From positions 52,044-116,043 of the forward strand of contig CAYFOM010000010.1 of the NCBI GenBank assembly GCA_964344765.1: 64,000 nucleotides of DNA. The letters are read 5' to 3'. Below, piece by piece: positions 7,941 through 18,700 of the stretch (positions are counted from its first letter, which is position 1; each line of letters opens with the position of its first letter). The notes below the pieces were generated by a model that saw only the letters and a list, made by a program, of their open reading frames with translations, was not told where the DNA came from and searched no databases. The position numbers and the translations under genes are program-made. Origin of the DNA: JACNIZ01 sp964344765. Lineage in GTDB: Bacteria; Planctomycetota; UBA1135.

Positions 7941-10533
7941 ATGGATTCTTCCAAAGCAATTCTCTTTATTGCCTTATTGCTGCTGGTTTTCGGCGGCGCA
8001 TGGCTGATTTTCGACGAAAGCCCCCGTCCCCTTCCGCCGATCGCGACTGTGGGTGATGGATCTCCCGGGGTGGCAGTGTTGTCCAAACCCGCGGAGGCAA
8101 TCGCGCCCAAGGTTGCTCAAAGCTCTGCGCAAGATCCCGAAGCCAGTCCGACTGAGAGTCAGAGTGAAGCCCAGCCTGCCGTTACAAGGGTTGCGCAGGG
8201 CAGGACGGTCAAAGTTGTCGATACCGACGACAACCCAATCGCCGGAGTTCGCGTTCACTATCTGATCTCTGAAGAAGAGCGCTGGCGCAAGCAGTTCGAC
8301 GCGATGAAGGAGAAAGTCGAGCTGGTGAAAGCCCTCGACCACAACCGTCAAACCGAAGCAGCCGAATCCAAGGTCTCCGACCACGCGGGCTTGATTGACC
8401 TTCCGCTAACCGGAGTGGGTTTGGTATCTGCCGATTCCGGCACGGCCAGCAATATTGCGGTGGTGGAACCGTACGAGGAAGGAACCGAGCAACAGATCAT
8501 CCTTCAACTGGAGCCGTACTCGCGAATGGCTGTGCGGGTGGTTCAACCCGATGGTTCGCCGGCCGCCAATCAAGTTGTGCGCCTGCAGGCCAGCGATCGC
8601 TCCAAAGTGGACGCCCCCGGGCAATCGTGGGCAAGGTGGACGCCGATTCGATCATCCATTCCTACCGATGCCGACGGCCGAACCAACATCCGACTAGATC
8701 TAGAGCCTCTACTCGACATGGGATTTCTGCGGATCGACGATCCGGTTTATCAGCTGTCCATTTTTGGCATGTCGGCGCCGTTGCTCGAACAAAGAGTGGA
8801 TGTGGACACCACCGAAGAGGTCGTGCTAACCCTTCCCGCCCACGGTGTCATTCAAGTTCAGATGCAAGGCTTCCCTGCTTCCATGGTGCCTCAGGTAGGG
8901 AATCTAAACGCTCCCGAAAGGCGCGGTTTCTTTAACCAACTCAAAGCTACGACCGAAGAACCGGTCGATGGCATTTGGACCTATGAGCAGGTGCCTTTAG
9001 GTAGTGAGTATGCGGTCAACGTGGTTTACCACTACCAGCAAGATGCATGGCTCACCGCCAACTTAGTTAATGAAAATGGTGAAGAATTTCCGAATGGGCT
9101 TTCGTCGGATGGCTTGTCCGCGTGGATTTGGGCGCCGCCAAATTACATGACGGCCATTAAGCTTCAAAACGAAATCGGTCACGAAGGTTCCCTTGTTACA
9201 AAGGCGCCTCAGTCACATAAGCCCGAACAGTTAGCGCTTCCGTTCAGCCGCGTCATTTTTGAATACAACCCCATGGCTCAATGGGGTCGGCGCAATCCCG
9301 GATTCGACGAGTACCGCTACGCAGTTGTTGATCTACCTGCGGCCGAACCTGGTAAGCCCTATGAGTTGGGAGACGTCAAGCTTTTGCCCTTGGATGACTT
9401 GTTGCAGGTCGAAGTAGTCGATATTCAGGGTCAACCGATTCCAAATGCCAAAGCTGAAGTTGACTACCACTACTTCTGGGGCAGCGGCGACAACATCCGC
9501 GATACTTGGAGGGGTGTCCACTACCTTCCTCACGATATGAAGACTGATGACGATGGATCCCTAAGCATCTATGGTCCCAGTTGGCAATTCGCTTGCAACA
9601 TCAACAAGGTTTATTACCCGGACAAAGAGGATTTTCTTCCAGAAGAGTTTCGGCTTAAGGTTAGTCATGCTGATTATCAAACTGTTCAGATCGACTTCCA
9701 GCCAACGGACAGGAAACTGCGCGCAGTCTTGCAACAAGCCGCATCGGTTACGGGTAGTGTGTTGAAGTCGGAGCACTACTCGAGAATTTCGGTTTGCGCG
9801 GTAAAGCCGGGCACGCCAACGGTTGTGTACGGCCAAGAACCTGATTTTCTTGGGTGGGCTAGGGTCGAACGTCGTACTCCTAAAGGAGAGAGCGCATTGC
9901 CATTCACTCTTACCGGCCTTCCCCCAGAGCCATGCGACATCATTTTTCTGGAAGGTGACGGCGGCAGCGAATTTCACCGAATTCCATCGGTGCCGACGCA
10001 AGTCGGCAGTACCCGCCCAGGCGTTTTGCAAGATATCGATCTTCTTCCTTTCCTCGACTTCGTTGAATTGGAAGTCATTGATGAAAACGGAGTCCGGGTA
10101 GGCGGTGACGCACTTGCCTCCACGTTTGAGAGAATCATGCGCTTCAGTCCTGACTTTAGATCCGGATCAGGAACCGCAACGACTATACGCGACGATCGCC
10201 TTTGCATTCACATGGCGAAGGGAACCAAGTATTTCGGCACTCTTCGAGGCGATGGTTTTGCCCAAATCAAGTTGGATGGACTCGAGGCCGGCGTTCACGT
10301 AGTGCACTTGAATTCGCTTCCACGAATTGTTCGAGCCGATCCAAGGCGAACCGGGCATGTGGAGTGGCTACGCAACTGGTGCGGGCGAATACACTCTGCA
10401 CATTTACCCGTCTAGCGGTGTAACCGTTGAATGCTCACCGATCACCATTGAGTTGACGAAAACACACCTCTATTCCAACACTCCGGTAAGCGTCGAAATT
10501 CCAGCTGCGGTCATTAAGTCGTTCAACCCCTAA
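7941..10533 (+). CDS. Large exported protein with carboxypeptidase-regulatory-like domains, frameshifted near its 3' end
   Basis: The ATG at 7941 opens a frame of about 825 residues with an N-terminal membrane/signal segment (AILFIALLLLVFGGAWLIF), a low-complexity Ala/Ser/Glu linker, and repeated beta-sandwich units of the type VKVVDTDDNPIAGVRVHY, RVVQPDGSPAANQVVRL and EVVDIQGQPIPNAKAEV, typical of carboxypeptidase-regulatory-like domains. The frame stops at 10415. The next frame, from about 10312 to 10533, encodes a natural continuation (FEPIQGEPGMWSG, GEYTLHIYPSSGVTVEC) that reaches the terminator at 10532. One extra base around 10312-10326 would explain this. It is either a real mutation or a sequence error; without it the protein would be about 863 residues. 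Confidence 0.7.
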
Positions 10534-10556
10534 GCTCAACTTCTCGTTGGGCTTTT
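10532..10556 (+). terminator. Rho-independent terminator
   Basis: AAGCTCAAC and GTTGGGCTT form a 9-bp stem (one G-U pair) around a TTCTC loop, ending in a short T-run. It starts at the TAA that ends the frame-restored upstream protein, which supports 10533 as the true gene end. Confidence 0.75.
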
Positions 10557-10576
10557 GCAACCGATTAAATTAAGAA

Positions 10577-11677
10577 TTAATCCCGACGACCATCCCGCAC
10601 CGGCACCACCGGAAGTTCGCCCTGATATGGGAAGACGTCCGGCTTAGTTTTGCCGCGGTTGCGACTTGCGAATAACTTCTCGGCGCCGCGACGCAGGTTG
10701 CCGAATTGGCCGCGCAGATTGTCGTGACGATCGCCGCGGCCATCGGGTACACCGTCAAGGTCTAGACCAAAAACGCGCACCATCATCGTGCCGACCCAAT
10801 TCCCATCGCGGTCGCGCACCGGGTGATAAACGTCATAACCGGCGAGCCAATGCAGGTCGTCGCCTGAAGCGAACAGGTAAAGAATGGGGCTGCCGTCGTC
10901 GAGCATGCGCGACAAGGTGAACATGCGGAACTCAGCGGTGCTGAACGGGAACGGCAAGTCGAATTCGAAATCGACCGTGGTCGACGACATTGACTGCTTG
11001 TCGTTTGCATCCATCACAACCATGAACTGATCGTGATGCACTTCAATGCGTTCCCAATCGTGCTTCACGTGATTCCAGTAGCCCTGGTAATCCGCTTCCG
11101 TCTGTTTGATCGCATGCAAATCGGCGACGATTAACTGGGCGATTTGCTCCACCTCGCGGTCGGCTTTGGCGTGCCGCCACTCCGACTTTTTGAATTCCCA
11201 CTCGTCGCCAAAGTGCATGCCATGCTCCTGCCCGCCTTTGCGCGGGTTCCACTTTTTGCCATACAGGTCATACGCGGTCAGCAACTCTTCCAGCCTTTCG
11301 TAATCCGCCTTGCTGACGTGCCCCTTCACCTTGGCCAACGCCTCCTTGGACGCCGACTTGGTCCACTTCGCCTTGTGCAAATCCTTCAGCAAATCCCCTA
11401 GCCACAACTCGGGTTGGCCGCCCTGCGCAGCCACCAACGGCTTGGTTGCCAAGCCAAAGCAACTGTCCTCGAACTGCTTGCCCGGATACGGCTTGCCGTC
11501 GGCCTTAAAACGCGGGAATTCCCAATCCTTGGCGAATCCTCGACCGCGCAACTCTTCAACGCTGACCATGCGCGGCTGCACCGCCTTCGGGTCATATCCG
11601 GAATCAGCCGGTTGCTGCGCGCAAACCGCCGGCAGGGCCATAAGGGATAGGTGGCACAACGAGAGGGTAAGAAGCAT
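10577..11677 (-). CDS. Exported protein of unknown function
   Basis: The 366-residue protein begins with a signal peptide (MLLTLSLCHLSLMALPAVCA, cleavage near CAQQ). The mature part is rich in Lys, Trp, Asp and Glu: segments such as RGFAKDWEFPRFKADGKPYPG, then a helical region (SKADYERLEELLTAYDLYGK), then a beta-rich part (STTVDFEFDLPFPFSTAEFR). It includes GNWVGTMMVRVFGLDLDGVPDGRGD. No family was recognised. It is convergent with the frameshifted gene. A periplasmic or surface location is likely. Confidence 0.65.
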   Translation of the reverse strand: MLLTLSLCHLSLMALPAVCAQQPADSGYDPKAVQPRMVSVEELRGRGFAKDWEFPRFKADGKPYPGKQFEDSCFGLATKPLVAAQGGQPELWLGDLLKDLHKAKWTKSASKEALAKVKGHVSKADYERLEELLTAYDLYGKKWNPRKGGQEHGMHFGDEWEFKKSEWRHAKADREVEQIAQLIVADLHAIKQTEADYQGYWNHVKHDWERIEVHHDQFMVVMDANDKQSMSSTTVDFEFDLPFPFSTAEFRMFTLSRMLDDGSPILYLFASGDDLHWLAGYDVYHPVRDRDGNWVGTMMVRVFGLDLDGVPDGRGDRHDNLRGQFGNLRRGAEKLFASRNRGKTKPDVFPYQGELPVVPVRDGRRD

Positions 11678-11780
11678 CCTCTTCCCATCGGCTTGCCGAC
11701 GACGGAAGTTGACGCCAGCCTGATCGCGGCAAAAGACAATTTCCTTACTTTTTCAAGCAAATAGCCGATGAGAGAACAGG

Positions 11781-13301
11781 ATGCTGTCACTGCTCGTCCT
11801 TTTTGTTTCGCCTGTCGCCCCCCCACAAACCAAGTGGGAGCTGCCGGATCGCCCCGATAAACCCGCCCAGCAACAATCTGCGCAGGAGCCGGAAAAGCCG
11901 TCTAAAGAGCAGCCCGCGAAGGATCCCAAGGCGCCTGCAAAGGAGAAACCGGCGCAGGCGGTTGAGCCAGCACAGGCGGAGCCGCAAGCCGAGCCGGAGC
12001 TTGGACCTACGCACACTGCATCCCTTTTGGACCGCGACCTGATCCCCGCGGTGCAACAGCCGGGCCACCTCCCCTCCGTTGAGGATGAGGAGCGGGAAGC
12101 GGCCCTAGCGGCGATGGCGGCTGGCGCCACGCCGGCGGCAACGACCACGGTGGAGGAATCCGCGCCGGTGGTCATGGACCCGATGTGGGGGGAATGCCGA
12201 ACCAAAAACCGCTGGTATGGGCTGACCACCACACGCCTTTCGTGGCTGGATGCCGAAAAAGAGGCCATCGAGCTCGGTGGCCACCTGGTCACCGTCGCCG
12301 ATTTCCAGACGGTGGATTGGCTCAAAGAGCAGTTTGGCAGCGAGCGACTGTGGATTGGCTTGCGCCGCCACAGCGCAGAGGGCTTGTTCACATGGGCATC
12401 CGGCGAAATCGTGCCGTTCCGCTTCTGGTCGTGGGGCCACCCCGACAACTTTGAGCACGACGAAAACTACGTCTACATGAATCACAACCCGTTCGGCGAG
12501 TGGAGCCACGGCGGCGGCCAAAACCAAAACATGATGCTGCGCGGGATCATCGAATTGCCGCACCCGCCGGGCGACTACGACGCTGACGGCCTCAAAGACG
12601 ACCTCGAGCGCGTGCTCGATTCCGACCCCAACGATTGGGACACCGACGACGACGGCATTGCCGACGGCGACGAACACCTAGCCCGATCCGGTTTCCAAAC
12701 CGACCCCACTGCCTGGGACAGTGACGGCGACGGCCTCAGCGACGGCCAAGAAATCGGCCTGACCATCGGCGTCAGCGGCTTGCCCAAACGCAAGATTCCC
12801 GGCACCAACATGGCCCGCTTCCTGATGGATGCGGACCCGTTCTCGACCACCGACCCAACTTTGGCCGACACCGACGGAGATGGTGAGAACGATGGCGACG
12901 AAGACGCTAACTTAAACGGCCAAAAAGACTTAAATGAAAACGACCCACTCGATCCTAGCGATCAAGGGCTAAAACTTCAGTCCAGTGACTGGCTTTGGGG
13001 AGACGTCGCCGCGTTGCGCGTTTCCGGCGCAGAGCCAGGCGCGCGACTGGAGATCCTGCTTTCGACTTCCGGTGTAGATACAACCACCGACGTCGACCAT
13101 TTGGCGGGGCCCTTGACGACTATCAGTGTCACTGCCACAGGAACTTCCGGTGACATTGCTTGGGCCCTGCCATTGCCCAAAACTGCGTTGGACGGCGCAG
13201 GAATATGGCTGCAGGCCGTCGAGCGCGGCAGTTTGGGTACCTGGCGGCTCAGTCCGCCAGTGTGGGTCCGCAGCTGGACCCCTGATACGCCTATCCCCTA
13301 G
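11781..13301 (+). CDS. Secreted C-type lectin-like protein with thrombospondin type 3 repeats
   Basis: The 506-residue protein has a short N-terminal hydrophobic signal (MLSLLVLFVSPVAP), a long Pro/Glu/Ala/Lys-rich linker (residues about 20-130), then a C-type lectin-like domain at about 138-262: WLDAEKEAIELGGHLVTV, LWIGLRRHSAEGLFTW, then WGHPDNFEHDENYVYM and GEWSH. Thrombospondin type 3-like calcium repeats follow (DYDADGLKDDLERV, DTDDDGIADGDEHL, DSDGDGLSDGQEIGL, DTDGDGENDGDEDANLNG). The C-terminus is a beta-rich domain. A role in binding glycans at the cell surface is plausible but inferred. Lectin folds in bacteria are not always sugar binding. Confidence 0.8.
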   Translation: MLSLLVLFVSPVAPPQTKWELPDRPDKPAQQQSAQEPEKPSKEQPAKDPKAPAKEKPAQAVEPAQAEPQAEPELGPTHTASLLDRDLIPAVQQPGHLPSVEDEEREAALAAMAAGATPAATTTVEESAPVVMDPMWGECRTKNRWYGLTTTRLSWLDAEKEAIELGGHLVTVADFQTVDWLKEQFGSERLWIGLRRHSAEGLFTWASGEIVPFRFWSWGHPDNFEHDENYVYMNHNPFGEWSHGGGQNQNMMLRGIIELPHPPGDYDADGLKDDLERVLDSDPNDWDTDDDGIADGDEHLARSGFQTDPTAWDSDGDGLSDGQEIGLTIGVSGLPKRKIPGTNMARFLMDADPFSTTDPTLADTDGDGENDGDEDANLNGQKDLNENDPLDPSDQGLKLQSSDWLWGDVAALRVSGAEPGARLEILLSTSGVDTTTDVDHLAGPLTTISVTATGTSGDIAWALPLPKTALDGAGIWLQAVERGSLGTWRLSPPVWVRSWTPDTPIP

Positions 13302-13328
13302 GCATAGTTGTACTTACGTCGGTGCTTA

Positions 13329-13568
13329 CTAAGCTTGGCTGCTATCAAGCAGGCCGGCGCGAGGCTCGACCTGAGAATCGGCTCCAGAGGTGGGAGCCTG
13401 ACTGGAGGCTGGAGATTGCACTGGGGCTGGCTGAGCTTGCCCAGCCGGGTTGACGGAATCCGAACTTCCCGGATTCCACAGCATCCAGATCGCTAAAAGG
13501 AGCAGCGGTACCGCAGCGGCCAGAGGTAGGAGGGCGCCGAGTGTGGTGGTTAAGGGTTTCCGCTTCAT
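13329..13568 (-). CDS. Small single-pass membrane protein
   Basis: From the ATG at 13568 the frame encodes 79 residues: a basic start (MKRKPLTTTL), one long hydrophobic segment (LLPLAAAVPLLLLAIWMLW) and a Pro/Gln/Ser/Ala-rich tail. It lies between convergent and divergent larger genes and is not covered by them. No family was recognised; the composition and topology make it plausible, but a chance frame cannot be excluded. Confidence 0.45.
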   Translation of the reverse strand: MKRKPLTTTLGALLPLAAAVPLLLLAIWMLWNPGSSDSVNPAGQAQPAPVQSPASSQAPTSGADSQVEPRAGLLDSSQA

Positions 13569-13742
13569 GAAGGAGCGTAGGTGGTCGTGAGTTTTTAGTT
13601 TTAAAGAGGGGCTTATTAACCCACAGTGCGCCTGCAACAATCATGCCTCGCATTTTTTCCTGCAAATCTTGCGAATTTCTACTTACAGGCTTAGAAACAC
13701 GTATCGATAAGGGGTTTGAGCCATCCCGGCCCCCCAACCATA

Positions 13743-15659
13743 ATGTCGTACCACCCCCCTATTCTTTCTTGGGCTACTACCGTTGTACTTAGCCTTACGG
13801 TCAGCCTGACTGCTAGCCCTCTAGCCACGGGGCAATCAGCCACCGGGGTCCAAGACCAAGCTGCGAAGCAAAACGCTCCGCAATCGCCTATCTCCGACAC
13901 GCAGCCGCTGTCCCACCACCAACTTATTTGGGAATTCGGTAACACCGATAGCTGGCAGCGCTGGTGGCACCTGAATCGGGCGCCCTACCTCAATCTGCGC
14001 AGCGCGGTGCGCGATCGCTTGGTCGACAACGACGATTCCGGTGTTTTGCCATGGAAGCTGCCGTCGCATATTGAGGACGTAAATGCACCTACTCGCGCAC
14101 AAAAGGAGTACTTGCTGCTTCCAGGATTGTTCAAGTTGGCCGAGCAATCGCGCAATCGTGACGTGCACGCCGAGGTCATGACGTCGGTCGCCCGCATCGG
14201 TTTATTCCCCGCCGATAGCGGTGTGTTCCTGCGACCCTACTTGGCATCGCCCTCCATTGAGTTGGCGCAAACCGCCGCCCTAGGCATGGGCGTGCTGGAA
14301 AGCGGCGATTTGCTCGACAACCTCAGCGACTTGCTGACCGATTCCGGCACCGGCCGCTGGATGTGCGGCCAAAAAGAGGGAGTGCCGACATCGCTCCGCA
14401 GCTACGCCGCATACTCGATCGGCCTTAGCGCACCCGGGATGGAAGAGGATCAAAAGGAGCAAGCCGTCGACGTTTTGTGGGCGACTTTGGCTGGTGAAGC
14501 CACTTCGGTGGATTTGCAGGCGGCGTGCGTGGTCGCACTGGGCATGGTGCAACCCGCACAGGCCGACGGCCTGACATGGAAGCTGCTGGGCTTGATGCAG
14601 GCGAAGGAAGCCCCGCTTGAGGTGCGCACGATGTGCCCGTCGGCCATTGCTCGCAGCATTGCCAACCTGCCGGCCAGCCACACGCTGCGCAGCGAGATTC
14701 GCGACACCTTCCTCGCTCAAATGAAATCCAATCAGCCGGCGCTGCTGCGCCAATCGTGTGTGCAAAGCTTGGCATTGTTGAATGATGTCGGCTCGGAAAT
14801 GATGCGCAAGGATTTGGAGCTGCTTGAGGAGATCAGCCTTTCCGCCAAGACGCCTATGGAGCGCAACTACGCCTGCATTTCACTGGCTTATCTCGGCGCC
14901 TCTTGCGGGGATAACGAACAGATTCGTCAGGACGCCGGTCGCATTTTGGTGACTCGCTTGAATGCCGCCAGCCCCGAGCAGCGTTCGTGGGCGGGCTTGG
15001 CACTTGGCATTCTTGCCGCGAACTCGGCTGACTGGGTTGGCCAAACCCGCGTGGAAGCGGATAAGGCTTTGCTGAATAACTTCCTGACTTCGGAGAACCA
15101 ACAAGAGCAAGGAGCGATGGCAATTGCTCTTGGATTGTCCGGTCAGTCGCGAGCGCTGGATCCGCTGCTGGATGTTTGCAACAAGCAAGACAACCCGTCG
15201 TTGCGCGGGCACTGCGCCGTGGCCTTGGGTTTGCTTGGCGACGCCAAAGCCGAGAAAGTGTTGCTACAACAAATGAAGGGTGCGGTGAATCAGCCGGTGC
15301 TGCTGGAACGCACAACCATTGCTTTGGCATTGCTAGGCTCGGATGAGGTTGCCCCCTTCTTGGTGCAACAAATAAATCCTGAAGATGGCTCGACGCCTAC
15401 TCTGGCAACCCTAGCTTCGGCTGCTCGTGGATTGGCTTTGGTCGGTACCGGCCGCACGGCGCCGCACTTGCTGACGGCGATGAGCAATAAGGAACTGACG
15501 CCGCTGGCTCGTGCTTACGCTGCCCAAGCTTTGGGATTCATTGCCGACAAGAACGCGCTGCCGTGGCAGTACCGGATCTCGGCCGACTTGAACTACTTGG
15601 CAGGCACCGAGTCGTTGCTGAATTGGGAATCCGCCAACGGCATTCTGAACCGCCGCTAG
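13743..15659 (+). CDS. Exported HEAT-repeat protein
   Basis: The 638-residue protein has an N-terminal signal peptide (ILSWATTVVLSLTVSLTASPLATG) and then tandem two-helix repeats of about 30-40 residues, for example LAQTAALGMGVLESGDLLDNL, AMAIALGLSGQSRALDPLL and RGHCAVALGLLGDAKAEKVLL, of the HEAT/PBS-lyase type. Such arrays are protein-interaction scaffolds. No enzymatic motif was seen. It ends at a terminator shared with the convergent giant macroglobulin-like gene. The ATG at 13743 places the signal peptide correctly. Confidence 0.8.
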   Translation: MSYHPPILSWATTVVLSLTVSLTASPLATGQSATGVQDQAAKQNAPQSPISDTQPLSHHQLIWEFGNTDSWQRWWHLNRAPYLNLRSAVRDRLVDNDDSGVLPWKLPSHIEDVNAPTRAQKEYLLLPGLFKLAEQSRNRDVHAEVMTSVARIGLFPADSGVFLRPYLASPSIELAQTAALGMGVLESGDLLDNLSDLLTDSGTGRWMCGQKEGVPTSLRSYAAYSIGLSAPGMEEDQKEQAVDVLWATLAGEATSVDLQAACVVALGMVQPAQADGLTWKLLGLMQAKEAPLEVRTMCPSAIARSIANLPASHTLRSEIRDTFLAQMKSNQPALLRQSCVQSLALLNDVGSEMMRKDLELLEEISLSAKTPMERNYACISLAYLGASCGDNEQIRQDAGRILVTRLNAASPEQRSWAGLALGILAANSADWVGQTRVEADKALLNNFLTSENQQEQGAMAIALGLSGQSRALDPLLDVCNKQDNPSLRGHCAVALGLLGDAKAEKVLLQQMKGAVNQPVLLERTTIALALLGSDEVAPFLVQQINPEDGSTPTLATLASAARGLALVGTGRTAPHLLTAMSNKELTPLARAYAAQALGFIADKNALPWQYRISADLNYLAGTESLLNWESANGILNRR

Positions 15660-15675
15660 CAAATTCCCCAACCAG

Positions 15676-15704
15676 CCGCCGATCCGATTCGTTCGGGTCG
15701 GCGG
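15676..15704. terminator. Hairpin terminator shared by convergent genes
   Basis: A 12-bp stem (one G-U pair), CCGCCGATCCGA with TCGGGTCGGCGG around a 5-nt loop, lies between the stop codons of the HEAT-repeat gene and the macroglobulin-like gene. The T-tract is weak on the plus strand. Confidence 0.6.
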
Positions 15705-18700
15705 TTATCTCGTTTGCTCGACGCGCACGCCCTTGCGACTCGCATCAATGTTCTGCTGCAATCGCTGCGCACGCTGCTGAATGTTGTTGTCGTTGAACTT
15801 AATCACGTTGTCGAAGTAATCCTGCGCCTCCAACTGTTTGTTCTGGAACTTCAAGTCCCTCTGTTTGTCCTGAGCCGGCGCGCCCAACGCTTGCTCACCA
15901 CGGAAGAAGGCGTAGTGCTCGCGGTCGTAACGGGCGATAACGGTCGACAAACCCAACACGCCGTCAGCGATATACAAGCCGCGCGGATCGGTTTTGCCCG
16001 AGATGAAATCACCCCCGCCGCTGCCGACGACCCGCACATCGACATCTCGCACGAATTTATGGTCGGACTGATCCCGCGTTTGAATTCGCAAGCGGCCCGA
16101 GGCCGGGTCTTCACGAACCTCTAGTTCGATGTCGCTGACCAACGCCAATCCCGAGGTGTGCAAATCATCACCGCGGCAGATGACCAGGTAAGCACCCGGC
16201 TTGCGCAGATCGAGTTTGACCTTGGTCTTCTTCTCGAGCATGCCCATCTCGGGCTTCAGCTTCACCGTCTTACTTAAGGTCGGCGCAATGCCGGCCAAGT
16301 TAACCGAGGTGATTTGACTAAGATTTCGTTCACGCAAGTAAAGCGTCATCAAGTCCACTGCGTACACCAGCAATTCAGCTTCTTCAACGTTGCGGTGGCG
16401 CAACTCGATTTCCACCTTCTTGCCCGGTGCCGCCGACGTCACCTCGTCAAGTTCGATGGACTTGGCACGGAAACCGGCGAGCACCTCTGCTGCATCCGAG
16501 AAGACCTTTTCGACCTTCTCGTAGTATTCGGCCGCGTTGCCGTAGTCCTGCTTGGCGTGATGGATCTGCGCCAGAATGTACAACGCCAAATCGCGGTTTT
16601 CCGACGGCATGGTTCCGCCGTTCGGTTTCGGATAACGCGCATCTGCGATGCTCTTCAGGATCGAAGTTGCTTGTTTCTCTTCACCCAAATACCAGCGCGA
16701 CACCGCGTCGGTGTAACGGAAAGCGTCGGCGAAGGTTGGCTTGGTGAAGCGTTGCGCGAATTCGGTCGACAGCGCCGAACTGGTTTTGAATTCTTCCAAT
16801 TCCAGGAACGCGCTGACCAAGTTCAAGCCGGCTTCGGCCGCCATCGGGTCTTCCGGGTAAAGCGCCAAGAATCGTTCCAACAAACTCACGCCGGCCAAGG
16901 TCAGTGCGCTGCGGTCCAATCCGACCTTTTTCAGCGCAGCATGTTTATGCGCTTGCGGCGCTAACGCCAAAATCTTGTCGCCAAGCGTCAAGTAGGTTTC
17001 GATGACCACCGGCAGGTCCGGGAACTCCAACCACAGGCGCTCCATCACCGCCATTGCACCGTGCAGTTCTTGTTGTTGATCCAACGCACCGGCGACTTTT
17101 AGGTCCTTACCAAAGGTCTCCTCAATGGTCGCGCGGAACACTAGCAGCGCACGTTCGTACTCTTCCAGCTGGCGATAAGCTTGGCCCACCGCGAGCATCT
17201 TGTCGAAGGGCACGTTCAGCGCCGGGTTCTTCTCTTTCAGCACTTCGAAGTAGCGAACGATTTCCGCCGACAAATCGCGGTCGATGGCGAGGAACAACAA
17301 GTGGCCGGCTGCGGTTGCAAGGTGCTGGTTATGCAGGCTTGCACCAAACTCGGTGTACAACTGAGTCAGGGTTTCAAAAGCACCGTCTTCATCGCCCGCC
17401 TCCAGCATTGCAACGCCCATGTTGTACAACTCATCCGGGGTAGCGCGATAAGGATCACTGCTTTGCTCACCGCTCGACAGCACGGTTAGCGCTTGCGGCT
17501 TCGAGAGGGCGTATTGATCGACCTCGTACGACGAACGCAATGTGCACGGCAACACCTTGAAGTCCCCCGGAATCACGCCAACCAACGTGAAGCTCAAGCG
17601 TCCGGTTCCACGATGCTGGCCGACGTTCACCATCAGCTCATTGCCGCGAACCTCGTGATGAAGCACGTTGCCGCCAACCGATCCCTGCAGCACCGTGCAA
17701 CCCGCCGGCAATGGAACCGCCAACGTCAAGAAGTCGACGAATTCCATCGGCTGCTTGTTGTCGTAATCGCGGTAGTACTGAATGTCGACTCGCGTCAGCG
17801 CACCCAGCGGCAAGTTTTGTACCAGGTTGCGCCATTCGCGCTGGCGCGTGCGGTTGTTCAACACACCGAAGCCGGTCTGGATCTTCTTGCCTTTGTAAAT
17901 CGGCTGTTCCGCTTCGAACGAATAGCGCGTGATGCGGAAGTGATCGGCTTTTTTCTCTTTGACATCGGTGTTGATCGCAGTCAACGCAGCTTGGAAGTAC
18001 GGACGACCACGGCCGCGCACGCGCAGTTCGATTTCGGCGCGTTCGTGATCAAACTCGTGTTCCAAAATTCCGGTGAAGTGAGTTTCGCCGCCAAGTTCCA
18101 TCAGCATGTTGTGACCATTGATCGTGACTTCGACGTCGAACGGATCCACCTTCCACTGAGTTTTACCCAACCACTTGGCCACCGCTGCGATCGCCATTCC
18201 GCGACCCTTGCCGTCGCGCCATGGGCGTTGCTCCAGCAACCGATCCACCAAGTTACGCGCTTGCTCCGACGACGCATGCGTTTGCTGCAACAACAACGAT
18301 GCCAACGCCGACGCCTCGAGCGGCGAACGGCTCCATGCTTGGTTGCCGACCACGTCGCAAATGCCTTGTTCCGAAACTTTCGTCATCAGCACGTCGGCGA
18401 TTTCGTTGGCCATCGCGGTACGCTGCATCTTGTTCAACGCCAAGCCGGTGTAAGCCAAAGCCGCCGGCGACAATGAATTGCGCAAGCGGTGCAAGCGGTT
18501 CAAAGCGCCGAAGTCGCCCGCGTCATTCCAAGCCAACGCATGCGAAATGATCGCTTTGCGCTCGAGTTGATCCTGGCCAGCAGCGGTGAACGCTTGGCGC
18601 AAATAGTTGACGCCGTCACTGATCACCTTCGGCGTAACCGCAAACCCCAACTCCGAAGCTTTGCCCAAGGCAACCATCGCCCGCGCCGACGTTTCCGCCG

